A stretch of 64,000 nucleotides of DNA from Akkermansiaceae bacterium (GTDB lineage: Bacteria > Verrucomicrobiota > Verrucomicrobiia > Verrucomicrobiales > Akkermansiaceae). The first letter of the stretch is position 1; every line of letters begins with the position of its first letter. Under the pieces are notes generated by a model. The model was not told the DNA's origin, ran no database searches, and was given only the letters and a program-made list of their open reading frames with translations. The DNA is taken from NCBI GenBank assembly GCA_025354565.1, contig JANXMQ010000233.1, positions 22,722-86,721 on the forward strand. The letters run 5' to 3'. The position numbers were made by a program, and so were the translations under genes. Of this stretch, positions 51,676-60,297 are shown one piece after another.

Positions 51676-51700
51676 TACCAACTCGCTCCCGGCATTCCAC

Positions 51701-53239
51701 ATGCCCTACATTTCGCGGCGTGGTTTCCTGCAGCGGTCGATTCCCGCCATACTAGGGGCGACCGTGCTTTCTAACACGATTCGTGAGCTGCGAATTCTCA
51801 ACACAGCGATGGCCCAAGGACCGACGCTCACGGACTACAAGGCGCTGATCTGTGTGTTCCTCAACGGCGGCAATGATTCTAACAATATGATTATCCCGAC
51901 CATTTCCGCCGAGTGGGACAACTACGCAGCCATCCGCACGGCGGCTCTCGCCATCCCTAACAGCGATGGCGGCCCTGCGACCGCACTTGCCCTGAACTCC
52001 CGCAACGGCCAGAGCGGATTTCCTGCGAACGACAGTCACACTTACGGTTTCCACCCCGCGATGCCAGAGTTGAGAAATCTCTTCAACCAAGGATATGTGG
52101 CCCCGGTTTTTAATGTGGGCACCCTCAGTTTCCCCCTCACCAAGGCCCAATACACCGCCGGGAAAGTGCCGCGCCCACCGCAGCTTTTTTCCCATAGCGA
52201 CCAGCAAACCCAATGGCAGACCTCCCTACCAGACCAGCCCTACACCAGCGGCTGGGGCGGGCGCATGGCGGACTTGCTCAACAACCCGCTCGACGTGAAC
52301 ACCGGTGGCCTAGTCTCGATGGCAGTCACTCTGGCAGGGTCTAACATCTTTGAGGTCGGCAACGTCAACACCGCGCCCCAATATGCGATCTCCACCGGCG
52401 GCGCTGTCACCCTCAGCAGCGTTTCCGGGGCCCGCCAGACTGCGCTCCAGGCGTTTCTCAACACGGATAAAACCTCGCCGGATCTTCAAACCAAAGCCTA
52501 CGCGCAAGTCCTCGACCATTCCATCGCCGAGGCGACTATCCTGAGCACCGCGCTCAGCGGCCAAGGCAACCCCACCTGGTTCAGCCGGTTCCCCACGAAC
52601 ATCACCACTCCTAATGGCGGCTCGACTTTCAATTCCAGTCTGATGAGCCAGATGAAAATGGTCGCGCGCCTGATCGAACTCGGCAGCAAGCCAGTTCTAT
52701 CAGGCGGACTCGGCATGAGACGCCAGATTTTTTTCATCCAAGTGGGCGGTTACGACACCCACACCAGCCAGACTAACAATGCCGGTGCGACCACCACCGA
52801 CAACGCGAAAGTGATCCTCGGGGGGCAGGCGAATCTCTTTGCGGAGTTGAGCCAATCCTTGAACGCGCTCCAGCTCGCCATGTCGGACATCGGCACGCTG
52901 CGGAGCGCTCCCACCAGTCTGTTGAATGCGGTCACTTCCTTCACCGTGAGTGATTTTTCCCGGACCTTCCCTTGCAACGGCTCCGGCAGCGACCACGGCT
53001 GGGGCGGCCATCACCTCGTCGTCGGCGGCGCTGTGAAGGGCGGTGCGACATACGGAAAATTTCCCACTCTCGCCGTCAACGGCCCCGACGACACCAGCAC
53101 CGGACGCTGGATTCCCACCACCGCCGTCGATCAATATGCGGCGTCTCTCGCAACCTGGTTTGGTGTGGACGCCAACCATCTGGACACGGTTTTCCCCAAC
53201 TTAGGACGCTTCTCATCAGGCAATCCTGGTTTCATCTAA
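51701..53239 (+). CDS. DUF1501 protein with twin-arginine-type signal
   Basis: SRRGFLQRSIPAILGATVL; LICVFLNGGNDSNNMIIP; GWGGHHLVVGGAVKGG. Confidence 0.93.
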   Translation: MPYISRRGFLQRSIPAILGATVLSNTIRELRILNTAMAQGPTLTDYKALICVFLNGGNDSNNMIIPTISAEWDNYAAIRTAALAIPNSDGGPATALALNSRNGQSGFPANDSHTYGFHPAMPELRNLFNQGYVAPVFNVGTLSFPLTKAQYTAGKVPRPPQLFSHSDQQTQWQTSLPDQPYTSGWGGRMADLLNNPLDVNTGGLVSMAVTLAGSNIFEVGNVNTAPQYAISTGGAVTLSSVSGARQTALQAFLNTDKTSPDLQTKAYAQVLDHSIAEATILSTALSGQGNPTWFSRFPTNITTPNGGSTFNSSLMSQMKMVARLIELGSKPVLSGGLGMRRQIFFIQVGGYDTHTSQTNNAGATTTDNAKVILGGQANLFAELSQSLNALQLAMSDIGTLRSAPTSLLNAVTSFTVSDFSRTFPCNGSGSDHGWGGHHLVVGGAVKGGATYGKFPTLAVNGPDDTSTGRWIPTTAVDQYAASLATWFGVDANHLDTVFPNLGRFSSGNPGFI

Positions 53240-53247
53240 CATTCACC

Positions 53248-53841
53248 ATGAAGACCCGCGCCCTCGCCGCCATCCTCACCTCATTTCCGATTGCTGTAAT
53301 CCTCTGGATGAACTTGCGGCCCGCGATCCCGTCGGTGGAAATCCGGAAAACCCCGCCAACCACAACTGCTGTTAGTCCATCATCCATGCCTGATAGATCG
53401 GTGGCCAAGGAAGTTCCTCCAGCAGTCGGTGAAACCTTCCCACAGCCGTCACCACCGACCCTCTCCCAGCCTGACTTGGCCAAGCCACCGGTCCCTCCCA
53501 CAGTACAGGGCGCAGTGCCGCCCTTCCCCTCTAATGTCGATCCTGCCGCCATCGCTCGTGATCTCGATAAAATTACTTTGATGTTCCGCGATTATCGGAC
53601 CATCACCGGCGGTAATCCCGTCGGCACGAATGCGGAAATCATGAAATCCCTGATGGGCGGCAACCCTAAGGGAGCCATGCTTGGCCCGCCCGAAGGTCAG
53701 TCGCTTAACGAGAACGGCGAGCTGATAGACCACTGGGGGACTCCTTATTTTTTCCACCAACTGTCGAGAGATCTGATGGAAATCCACTCCGCCGGCCCTG
53801 ACAGGATCATGTGGACCGCTGACGATGTGATAGGGAAATAG
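53248..53841 (+). CDS. Hypothetical anchored protein with pseudopilin-like C-terminus
   Basis: N-terminal TM, Pro-rich linker, IDHWGTPYFFHQLSRDLMEIHSAGPDRIMWTADDVI (GspG-like ending). Confidence 0.7.
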   Translation: MKTRALAAILTSFPIAVILWMNLRPAIPSVEIRKTPPTTTAVSPSSMPDRSVAKEVPPAVGETFPQPSPPTLSQPDLAKPPVPPTVQGAVPPFPSNVDPAAIARDLDKITLMFRDYRTITGGNPVGTNAEIMKSLMGGNPKGAMLGPPEGQSLNENGELIDHWGTPYFFHQLSRDLMEIHSAGPDRIMWTADDVIGK

Positions 53842-54595
53842 TCCCGCCAGACCTGTGTCGTAACCAACACCCGCCGACCACGGTTACTAACAATAAACCT
53901 GCCGTCGTGGGCTCGGGCACCGTGTAGGTGACGACCAGTTGCGGAGCCGGGATTAAACCGCCGGGCTGCTCCCGCGAGGCAAAGCGCCGGGCACTGCCGA
54001 GAGTGCCTTCGCTTTGATTGACTAGCATGAAACCGAAGTTGGCCTCAGGTGTGTCCAGCCACGTTTGCGCATCACCTATCAGTTCCGTGGTTGACCCCCA
54101 GGCGTAGCTTCCAACATTGCCCACCGAAGTTGTGGCGCTTGGGGAGTTCGCGTAATCGGTGCCGATCAATCCTCCCGGCGTTCCCCAAGCGGTGCCGTTA
54201 AAGTGGCGCTCGTTCCATGTCGCATCACCCGCGCTCGCGACCGATCCGGTGTTAGAGTTTCCACTGCCCTCGCCCCAGTCCGCAAACATCCGATAGAGGC
54301 TGAAATCCGATGGCACCGGGCCGCCATGCTGGCCCGGATCCGGCTGGCGGGTGCAGTAGAGATTCACCTGCACCTGCGTGATCACCGCCCCGACTGGAAT
54401 CGAACTGAGGCTGAACCGGAACAAGGCCCGTGAGCGGGAAAATTGCTGGTTCGTCCCTGCCACCAAAGTCGTCGCCCCGAGATTTGCGTCCGGCTTGTTT
54501 TCATAAAGCGAGGTATCGGCAACGGAACCCAGTGAAACCGTCACCGCCGACGCTTTCACTACCAACATCAGGAAAACCAGTAGCCGCAATTTCAC
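53807..54595 (-). CDS. DNRLRE-domain protein with PEP-CTERM-like C-terminus (GTG start proposed)
   Basis: ADTSLYENKPDANLGATTLVAGTN...VPEPTTAGLLLVTVVGGCWLRHR. Confidence 0.8.
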   Translation of the reverse strand: MKLRLLVFLMLVVKASAVTVSLGSVADTSLYENKPDANLGATTLVAGTNQQFSRSRALFRFSLSSIPVGAVITQVQVNLYCTRQPDPGQHGGPVPSDFSLYRMFADWGEGSGNSNTGSVASAGDATWNERHFNGTAWGTPGGLIGTDYANSPSATTSVGNVGSYAWGSTTELIGDAQTWLDTPEANFGFMLVNQSEGTLGSARRFASREQPGGLIPAPQLVVTYTVPEPTTAGLLLVTVVGGCWLRHRSGGTISLSHRQRST

Positions 54596-54633
54596 TCCGG
54601 CAATTTGCCGCACCCGCCACCGAAAACAAGCCG

Positions 54634-55563
54634 CTAATCCTTCGCGGATTTTGGGTCCAATGCGTCGCGCAGTCCGTCGCCGAGGAAATTGAGAGCAAAC
54701 AAGGTGGTGGCGAAGAACAGCGCTGGGAAAAACAGCAACAGCCAACTGATTTCCATTCGGTCCGCGCCGTCCTTGATGAGGATGCCCCACGAGCTGTTAG
54801 GCGGCTTCACGCCGAGGCCGAGAAATGACAATACACTTTCCAGCAGCATGATTCCCGGCACCGCCAGGGTTGTATAGATAATGATCGGCCCGATGACGTT
54901 GGGCAGGATGTGGCGGAACAAAATGCGCCCACGGCCAAGGCCTAACGAAATCGCGGCCTCGACGAATTCCTGCTTTTTCACCGCCATCACCTGTGCCCGC
55001 ACGATGCGGGCAATCGTCAGCCAACCAATCGCGCCGATGGCGATGAACAGCGGGATGAGTGTGGTAATCGGGGCCACGCGGTTCTCCGCGAAGCCGGTGG
55101 TGTCGATCACCCATTTGGTGAATTGCGAGGTGCGTTTATCCACGACAAGCGCGAACAAAATGACCAGCACTAGAAATGGCAGCGCGAACAGGATATCAAC
55201 GAAACGCATCATCAGATCGTCAATTTTCCCACCCGCATACCCGGCTACCGCGCCGTAAAACACGCCGATCACCACCGCGACCGCCGTGGCGACGATGCCA
55301 ACTAACAGCGAGACCTGCCCGCCATAAAGTACCCGCGCGAAGAGATCGCGTCCGAGTTGATCGGTGCCGAACCAATGTTCCGCAGAGGGCGCGGCGGTGG
55401 CATTTGAGAGGTCGATCAGCGTCGGGCTTTGCACAAAGGGCAGCAGCGGGCCTAAGAAACACAGTAGCAGGATGATGGTGAATACGAAGAGGCTGACAAG
55501 CGCGGCACGATTGTGCGCAAGCCGGTGCCAAGCGTCTTGCCAGAGTGAGGTGCCTTTTTCCAT
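54634..55563 (-). CDS. Peptide ABC transporter permease, OppC/DppC type
   Basis: HWFGTDQLGRDLFARVLYGGQVSLLVG; VEAAISLGLGRGRILFRHILPNVIGPI. Confidence 0.93.
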   Translation of the reverse strand: MEKGTSLWQDAWHRLAHNRAALVSLFVFTIILLLCFLGPLLPFVQSPTLIDLSNATAAPSAEHWFGTDQLGRDLFARVLYGGQVSLLVGIVATAVAVVIGVFYGAVAGYAGGKIDDLMMRFVDILFALPFLVLVILFALVVDKRTSQFTKWVIDTTGFAENRVAPITTLIPLFIAIGAIGWLTIARIVRAQVMAVKKQEFVEAAISLGLGRGRILFRHILPNVIGPIIIYTTLAVPGIMLLESVLSFLGLGVKPPNSSWGILIKDGADRMEISWLLLFFPALFFATTLFALNFLGDGLRDALDPKSAKD

Positions 55564-55811
55564 CGTGAAGTTGGTTGGTATTGAGAGTCCGGTTTTAGGG
55601 GGATTTCTTGCGCTGCATCGTCATTCGGGAGGCCGCTCCTGGCTTCTTTTATCAGTTCGCGGCTCGATGTTAAGCTCGAATCGCGGAGCCGGGTGAGTTT
55701 CAATCAGACGACTTTTTCATTGAGGTGAACCCACAGGGCCGCTGATTTGCAGTGGCGCGGTTGGGAATTCCCGGTTATGGCAGACAGCCTCTGCTGCAAT
55801 TCCATTACAAC

Positions 55812-56570
55812 ATGCCTCCCGATTTAACGCTTATCAAGGCCGGCACCGGCGTCCTGACCAAGGCCAACGACGGCTCGCTTGACCGCGCCGCGCTCGTGCA
55901 TTTGGTTTCCGCAATCTCCGGATTGATGCATGCCGGGCACCGTTGCTTGTTTGTATCCTCGGGTGCCGTGGGTTCTGGAGTGTCGGCGTTGGGGCTAACC
56001 GAATACCCACAGGAAACCGCCACCCGCCAAGCCTGTGCGGCGATCGGGCAGGCGCGCCTCATGCAAACCTACAGCAGCCTCTTTTCGAATTTCGACATCA
56101 CCATTGCCCAAGTCCTCCTCACTGCCGCCGACCTCGGAACGCCGGAACGCGCCGGCTATGTGAGCGATACCTTCAGACGCTTGCTGATGGCTCCGAACGT
56201 TCTGCCGATCATCAATGAAAATGACTCGGTCGCCGTCGAAGAGTTGAAATTCGGCGATAACGACATGCTTTCCGTGCGCGTCGCGAAACTGGCCGGTGCG
56301 AGCCGCGTGATTCTTCTAACAAGCGTCGATGGCTTGCTCGACCCGGCGACCAACGAGCTCATCCCCGAGGTCCATGACATCGACGATGTCTTCCGGCATG
56401 TTCGCCAGGACAAGGGGCGCTTTTCGATGGGTGGCATGGCTTCGAAACTCGCTGCCGTGAAATTCGCCGTCGAGGCTGGGATCGAAACCCACATTGCCCA
56501 TGGTCGCCACCCGGAGCGCCTCGCGGGGATCGTTACAGGGAACGGGATTTCCACCCGGTTTCACGCCTGA
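55812..56570 (+). CDS. proB: Glutamate 5-kinase (kinase domain only, no PUA)
   Basis: FVSSGAVGSGVSALGL, PIINENDSVAVEELKFGDNDMLSVRVAKL, MGGMASKLAAVKFAVEAG. Confidence 0.93.
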   Translation: MPPDLTLIKAGTGVLTKANDGSLDRAALVHLVSAISGLMHAGHRCLFVSSGAVGSGVSALGLTEYPQETATRQACAAIGQARLMQTYSSLFSNFDITIAQVLLTAADLGTPERAGYVSDTFRRLLMAPNVLPIINENDSVAVEELKFGDNDMLSVRVAKLAGASRVILLTSVDGLLDPATNELIPEVHDIDDVFRHVRQDKGRFSMGGMASKLAAVKFAVEAGIETHIAHGRHPERLAGIVTGNGISTRFHA

Positions 56571-56608
56571 ACTCGAATCTGGCGGATTCTCAGACGAGTC
56601 CGCAGTCG

Positions 56609-57520
56609 TCACGCCGCGCTGTCGTCGTTGGTCTTCTCTAGCAGGTTTTTTGCGGCGACGAGTTTTTCCATCTGCGCCGCTGAGACGGTTGGATATTCGA
56701 GTTTCAGCTCGCTGACGGCAGCGACGATGATGTCGGCGACGAGGGCGCGGGCGAGGTGTTTGTGATCGGCGGGGATGACATGCCAAGGGGCATTTTTGGT
56801 GCTGGTGGCGCTGATGGCGTCCTCGTAGGCGTGCTGATAGTCTTTCCAGCGTTCGCGTTCAGGGAGATCGGTATCGGAAAATTTCCAATATTTTGCAGGA
56901 TTGGTCAACCGTTCGAGGAAGCGCTTCTTCTGTTCGTTTTTCGAGAGATGGAGGAAAAACTTGAGGATCAGGGTGCCGTTGCGGGCCAAGTGTTTTTCGA
57001 AGTTGTTAATGTCCTGGTAGCGTTTCTCCCAGAACTTTTCATCAGGCTTGCCGAACTGGGGTTCATTGATGAGTTCCGGGTGGACTTTCACGACGAGGAC
57101 ATCCTCATAGTAGGAGCGATTGAAAATGCCGATGCGTCCGCGTTCGGGCAGGGACTTCATATAGCGCCAGAGGAAGTTGTGATCTAACTCCTCCGGGGAG
57201 GGGCGCTTGAAACTGAATACCTGACAGCCCTGCGGATTCACTCCGGACATGACATGGCGGATGGTGCCGTCCTTTCCCGCGGCATCCATGGCTTGGAAAA
57301 TGAGCAGGACGGAATGGCTGTCACTTGCATATAACAACTCTTGCATGGCATCCAGTTCCACGCGGTTTTTGGTGAGAATCTCATCCGCCTTATCCTTGAT
57401 GTAATTCTTATCGAACTCTTGGCCGGCAGCGGTTTCCAAGCCGTTGGTGGGGTGCTGTTTCAAATTCACCTTGGAGTCGGGTTTGATGATGAACTGGTCG
57501 ATAATTTTTTGGGGGATCAT
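56609..57520 (-). CDS. ppk2: Polyphosphate kinase 2 family protein
   Basis: FQAMDAAGKDGTIRHVMSGVNPQGCQVFSFKRPSPEELDHNFLWR, FNRSYYEDVLVVKVHPE. Confidence 0.94.
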   Translation of the reverse strand: MIPQKIIDQFIIKPDSKVNLKQHPTNGLETAAGQEFDKNYIKDKADEILTKNRVELDAMQELLYASDSHSVLLIFQAMDAAGKDGTIRHVMSGVNPQGCQVFSFKRPSPEELDHNFLWRYMKSLPERGRIGIFNRSYYEDVLVVKVHPELINEPQFGKPDEKFWEKRYQDINNFEKHLARNGTLILKFFLHLSKNEQKKRFLERLTNPAKYWKFSDTDLPERERWKDYQHAYEDAISATSTKNAPWHVIPADHKHLARALVADIIVAAVSELKLEYPTVSAAQMEKLVAAKNLLEKTNDDSAA

Positions 57521-58677
57521 GGGCAGAGGGATAGGGGATTAGAGAGAGGAGGGTTCAAATGAAGGGACGCGGCTAGCAGGCGGATGGTTTCTTGGGAGTG
57601 GGCGGCCGAGACGCTGATGCGCAGGCGGGCGGTGCCACGCGGGACGGTGGGGTAACGGATGGCGGGGACGAGGAAACCGGCCTGCTCCATTGCGGCGGCG
57701 GCGGCGAGGGCGGCTTCGTTAGAACCGAGGATGACCGGGATGATGGGCGATCTCTCGTTAGAAATAATGGCGATATTTTCCTGAAGTTTCACGCGCAGCG
57801 CATGGCCTGCTGGTGAGCGGATCAGGGCGAGTGAGGCGCGGGCGGCGTGAGCCAGCGCGGGTGGGGGAGCGGTGGAGTAAATGAAGGAACGGGCGCGGTT
57901 GGTGAGGAGGTCGATCCACTCGCGGGAGGCGGCGAGATACCCACCGGAGAGGCCGGCGGCCTTGCTGAGGGTACCCATTTGGAAGGCGATGCGGTGCTGG
58001 AGGTTTTCTTGCTCGGCAAGGCCCATGCCGGACCCACCGAGCACGCCGAAGCCGTGCGCCTCGTCGAGCAGCAGGAGTGCCTCGTGAGTTTCGGTTAGAC
58101 AGACGATTTCGCGCAGCGGACAGTGATCGCCATCCATGCTGAAGACGGATTCAGTGGCGACGAGGATGCGGGCAGCGGGATTTTTCGCACGGGTGGAAAT
58201 GAGCAGTCGCGCAAGTTTTTCCAGATCGTTGTGGGGGAAAACCCGGAGGGTCGCACCGGAAAGGCGCGCGGCATCGACGAGGCAGGCGTGGGATAGCTTG
58301 TCGAGGAAGACGAAATCCGCCTTGCCGACGACAGCGGGGATCACGCCGAGGGCGGTGGCGAAGCCGGAGGAAAAGCTGAGAGTGGCCTCGGTTCCTTTGG
58401 CGGCGGCGAGGTCCGATTCCAGCAGGACGTGCGGCGGCAGTGTGCCGCAAACGAGGCGGGAAGCGGTGGAGCCTGCGCCAAATTTTTTGACTCCCGCGAT
58501 GAGAGCCGCTTCGATTTCAGGGTGCCGGGCGAGGCCGAGGTAGTCGTTGGATGCGAAGTTCCAAAGTGTGCGCCCTTCGCGGATGACCTGCACACCGGCG
58601 GGCGAGGCGAGCGGACGTTGGTGCCGCAAGAGCCCCTCGGCCGCGAGTTGACGGAGTGACTCGGCGGGGCTTGGCAT
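57517..58677 (-). CDS. bioF: 8-amino-7-oxononanoate synthase (BioF-like)
   Basis: NFASNDYLGLARHPEI, LLLDEAHGFGVLGGSGMG, GTLSKAAGLSGGYLA. Confidence 0.92.
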   Translation of the reverse strand: MPSPAESLRQLAAEGLLRHQRPLASPAGVQVIREGRTLWNFASNDYLGLARHPEIEAALIAGVKKFGAGSTASRLVCGTLPPHVLLESDLAAAKGTEATLSFSSGFATALGVIPAVVGKADFVFLDKLSHACLVDAARLSGATLRVFPHNDLEKLARLLISTRAKNPAARILVATESVFSMDGDHCPLREIVCLTETHEALLLLDEAHGFGVLGGSGMGLAEQENLQHRIAFQMGTLSKAAGLSGGYLAASREWIDLLTNRARSFIYSTAPPPALAHAARASLALIRSPAGHALRVKLQENIAIISNERSPIIPVILGSNEAALAAAAAMEQAGFLVPAIRYPTVPRGTARLRISVSAAHSQETIRLLAASLHLNPPLSNPLSLCP

Positions 58678-58697
58678 CGGGTGGTGGACGATGCCGG

Positions 58698-59603
58698 TTA
58701 GAGATCCGAAGCAGGGCGTTTAAGCGCCCAAGCCAGTAGCTTGCTGGAGTCTGTCCAAACGTGGGGAGTGGTGGATTTCAGCACGACGACGATGACCGAG
58801 CGGCCATTGAACGAACCGCTGGCGACAAGGCAGCGACCGGCGGCATTGGTGGTGCCAGTTTTCAGGCCGTCGCAATACGGGCAGGTTTTCAGGAGGTGGT
58901 TGGTGTTTTCAATGAGCTTTGTATGGCCGTCATTGTAGTGAAACTCGAAGGACTTGGTGGCGGCGAACGAGCGGATGAGCGGGCTATGATAGGCGGCGCG
59001 GGCGGCGATGGCCATGTCGCGGGCGGTCGAATACTGGCCGGAGACGGGCAGGCCGTTCGGATTGATGAAATTGGAATTTCTCATGCCGAGGGAGGCGGCC
59101 TTCCGGTTCATCAGATTGGCGAAGCCCTCAATGCTGCCGCCGACATCGCGGGCAAGAGCGCGGGCGATGTCGTTGGCGCTTTTTACGATCAGCACTTTGA
59201 GCAGTTCGCGGCGGGGATAAACATCGCCGGGTTTGACATCGAGCCGGGTGGGTTCACAGGCCTCGTCGATTGGCTGGATCGTCACCGGCTTGTCAATGTC
59301 GCCGGCGTCCAGAACGCAGAGGGCGGTAATGATTTTCTGGGTGCTGGCGACGGCGCGCGGGGCGTCGGCGTTTTTCGCGAACAAGACGCGACCGCTGGCG
59401 ACATCCACGACGATGGCGCTCTCCGCAGCCACCGGTGGCGGCGCATTGGATGGGATGACGGTGCCCTTGGCCGCTGGGTCGCTGCTGGCAGGTTGAGGCT
59501 TGGGTTTCGATTTCGCGTGGGTGGAAGGATTCGCACCGCAGGCGGAGACGAGTGCTCCCGTTAAGGCGAGTGCGAGAAAGCGGGCGCGTAACAGCCGTGA
59601 CAT
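58698..59603 (-). CDS. D-alanyl-D-alanine carboxypeptidase (S11 family) lipoprotein
   Basis: ASTQKIITALCVLD (SxxK), KSANDIARALA (SxN), DGLKTGTTNAAG (KTG). Confidence 0.93.
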   Translation of the reverse strand: MSRLLRARFLALALTGALVSACGANPSTHAKSKPKPQPASSDPAAKGTVIPSNAPPPVAAESAIVVDVASGRVLFAKNADAPRAVASTQKIITALCVLDAGDIDKPVTIQPIDEACEPTRLDVKPGDVYPRRELLKVLIVKSANDIARALARDVGGSIEGFANLMNRKAASLGMRNSNFINPNGLPVSGQYSTARDMAIAARAAYHSPLIRSFAATKSFEFHYNDGHTKLIENTNHLLKTCPYCDGLKTGTTNAAGRCLVASGSFNGRSVIVVVLKSTTPHVWTDSSKLLAWALKRPASDL

Positions 59604-59671
59604 GCGGGGAATCATCGTCGAATCCGGCCCGGCATCAAGTCGCGAATGTCGCGACATGGTAAATGAGAGCA

Positions 59672-60028
59672 TTAGTGGGTCTTCGGTGGCAGCAAACTGC
59701 CGTCCATTTCCCCGCCTGCGGTTGGCAGGGTGGGTTCCTTGAAATCGACGGGACCGCCGAAAAACCAGAAACCGCGCTTGTGGGTATTTTCATAGGCCAA
59801 CGCCCGTTCCTGGCCACTAGGTAGCTTCTTGAGATCCTTCTCGCGGACTTCCACCACTTTCACACCTGCCGGGTGGATCAGGTCGGAAACCGTCGAAGTG
59901 GTGGCTTCAGTGGTGTTCCGCACAAAGTCCATCGAGTTCTGGCCGATTTTTCCAACGGTCGCGCAGGACACAAGTCCGAGGGACGCGGCCAAAGCGGGTA
60001 GGTGGATTGCCCGGAGCACGGTTTTCAT
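59672..60028 (-). CDS. Hypothetical lipoprotein
   Basis: MKTVLRAIHLPALAASLGLVSCATVG lipobox. Confidence 0.65.
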   Translation of the reverse strand: MKTVLRAIHLPALAASLGLVSCATVGKIGQNSMDFVRNTTEATTSTVSDLIHPAGVKVVEVREKDLKKLPSGQERALAYENTHKRGFWFFGGPVDFKEPTLPTAGGEMDGSLLPPKTH

Positions 60029-60297
60029 AAGCAATAGGAAAATCAATCTACCACCTGAAACTATGCTGTCTATCGTGGATTTAGTGACGGAAAAGTAACC
60101 CGATATCCTGTAACCTGCTAGTGTGGGTTGGGGCGCAGGTAGATTCGGGCGGCAAGTGGGGTGTCAAAGGCAACGCTTCTGCCCGCCCGAACAATTTCGC
60201 TCAAACGCCCCAGAAGCGGACTCACGCGTTTTGAAGCGGGGATGATAAGCCACTTGCGGTGGCGGGGAAATCGGCAAGAGTCTGCGGCGTGTCCCGC

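Noticed and set aside
55812-56570. Truncated proB
   Set aside because: Kinase-only ProB lacking a PUA domain is known in many bacteria; no frameshift seen.
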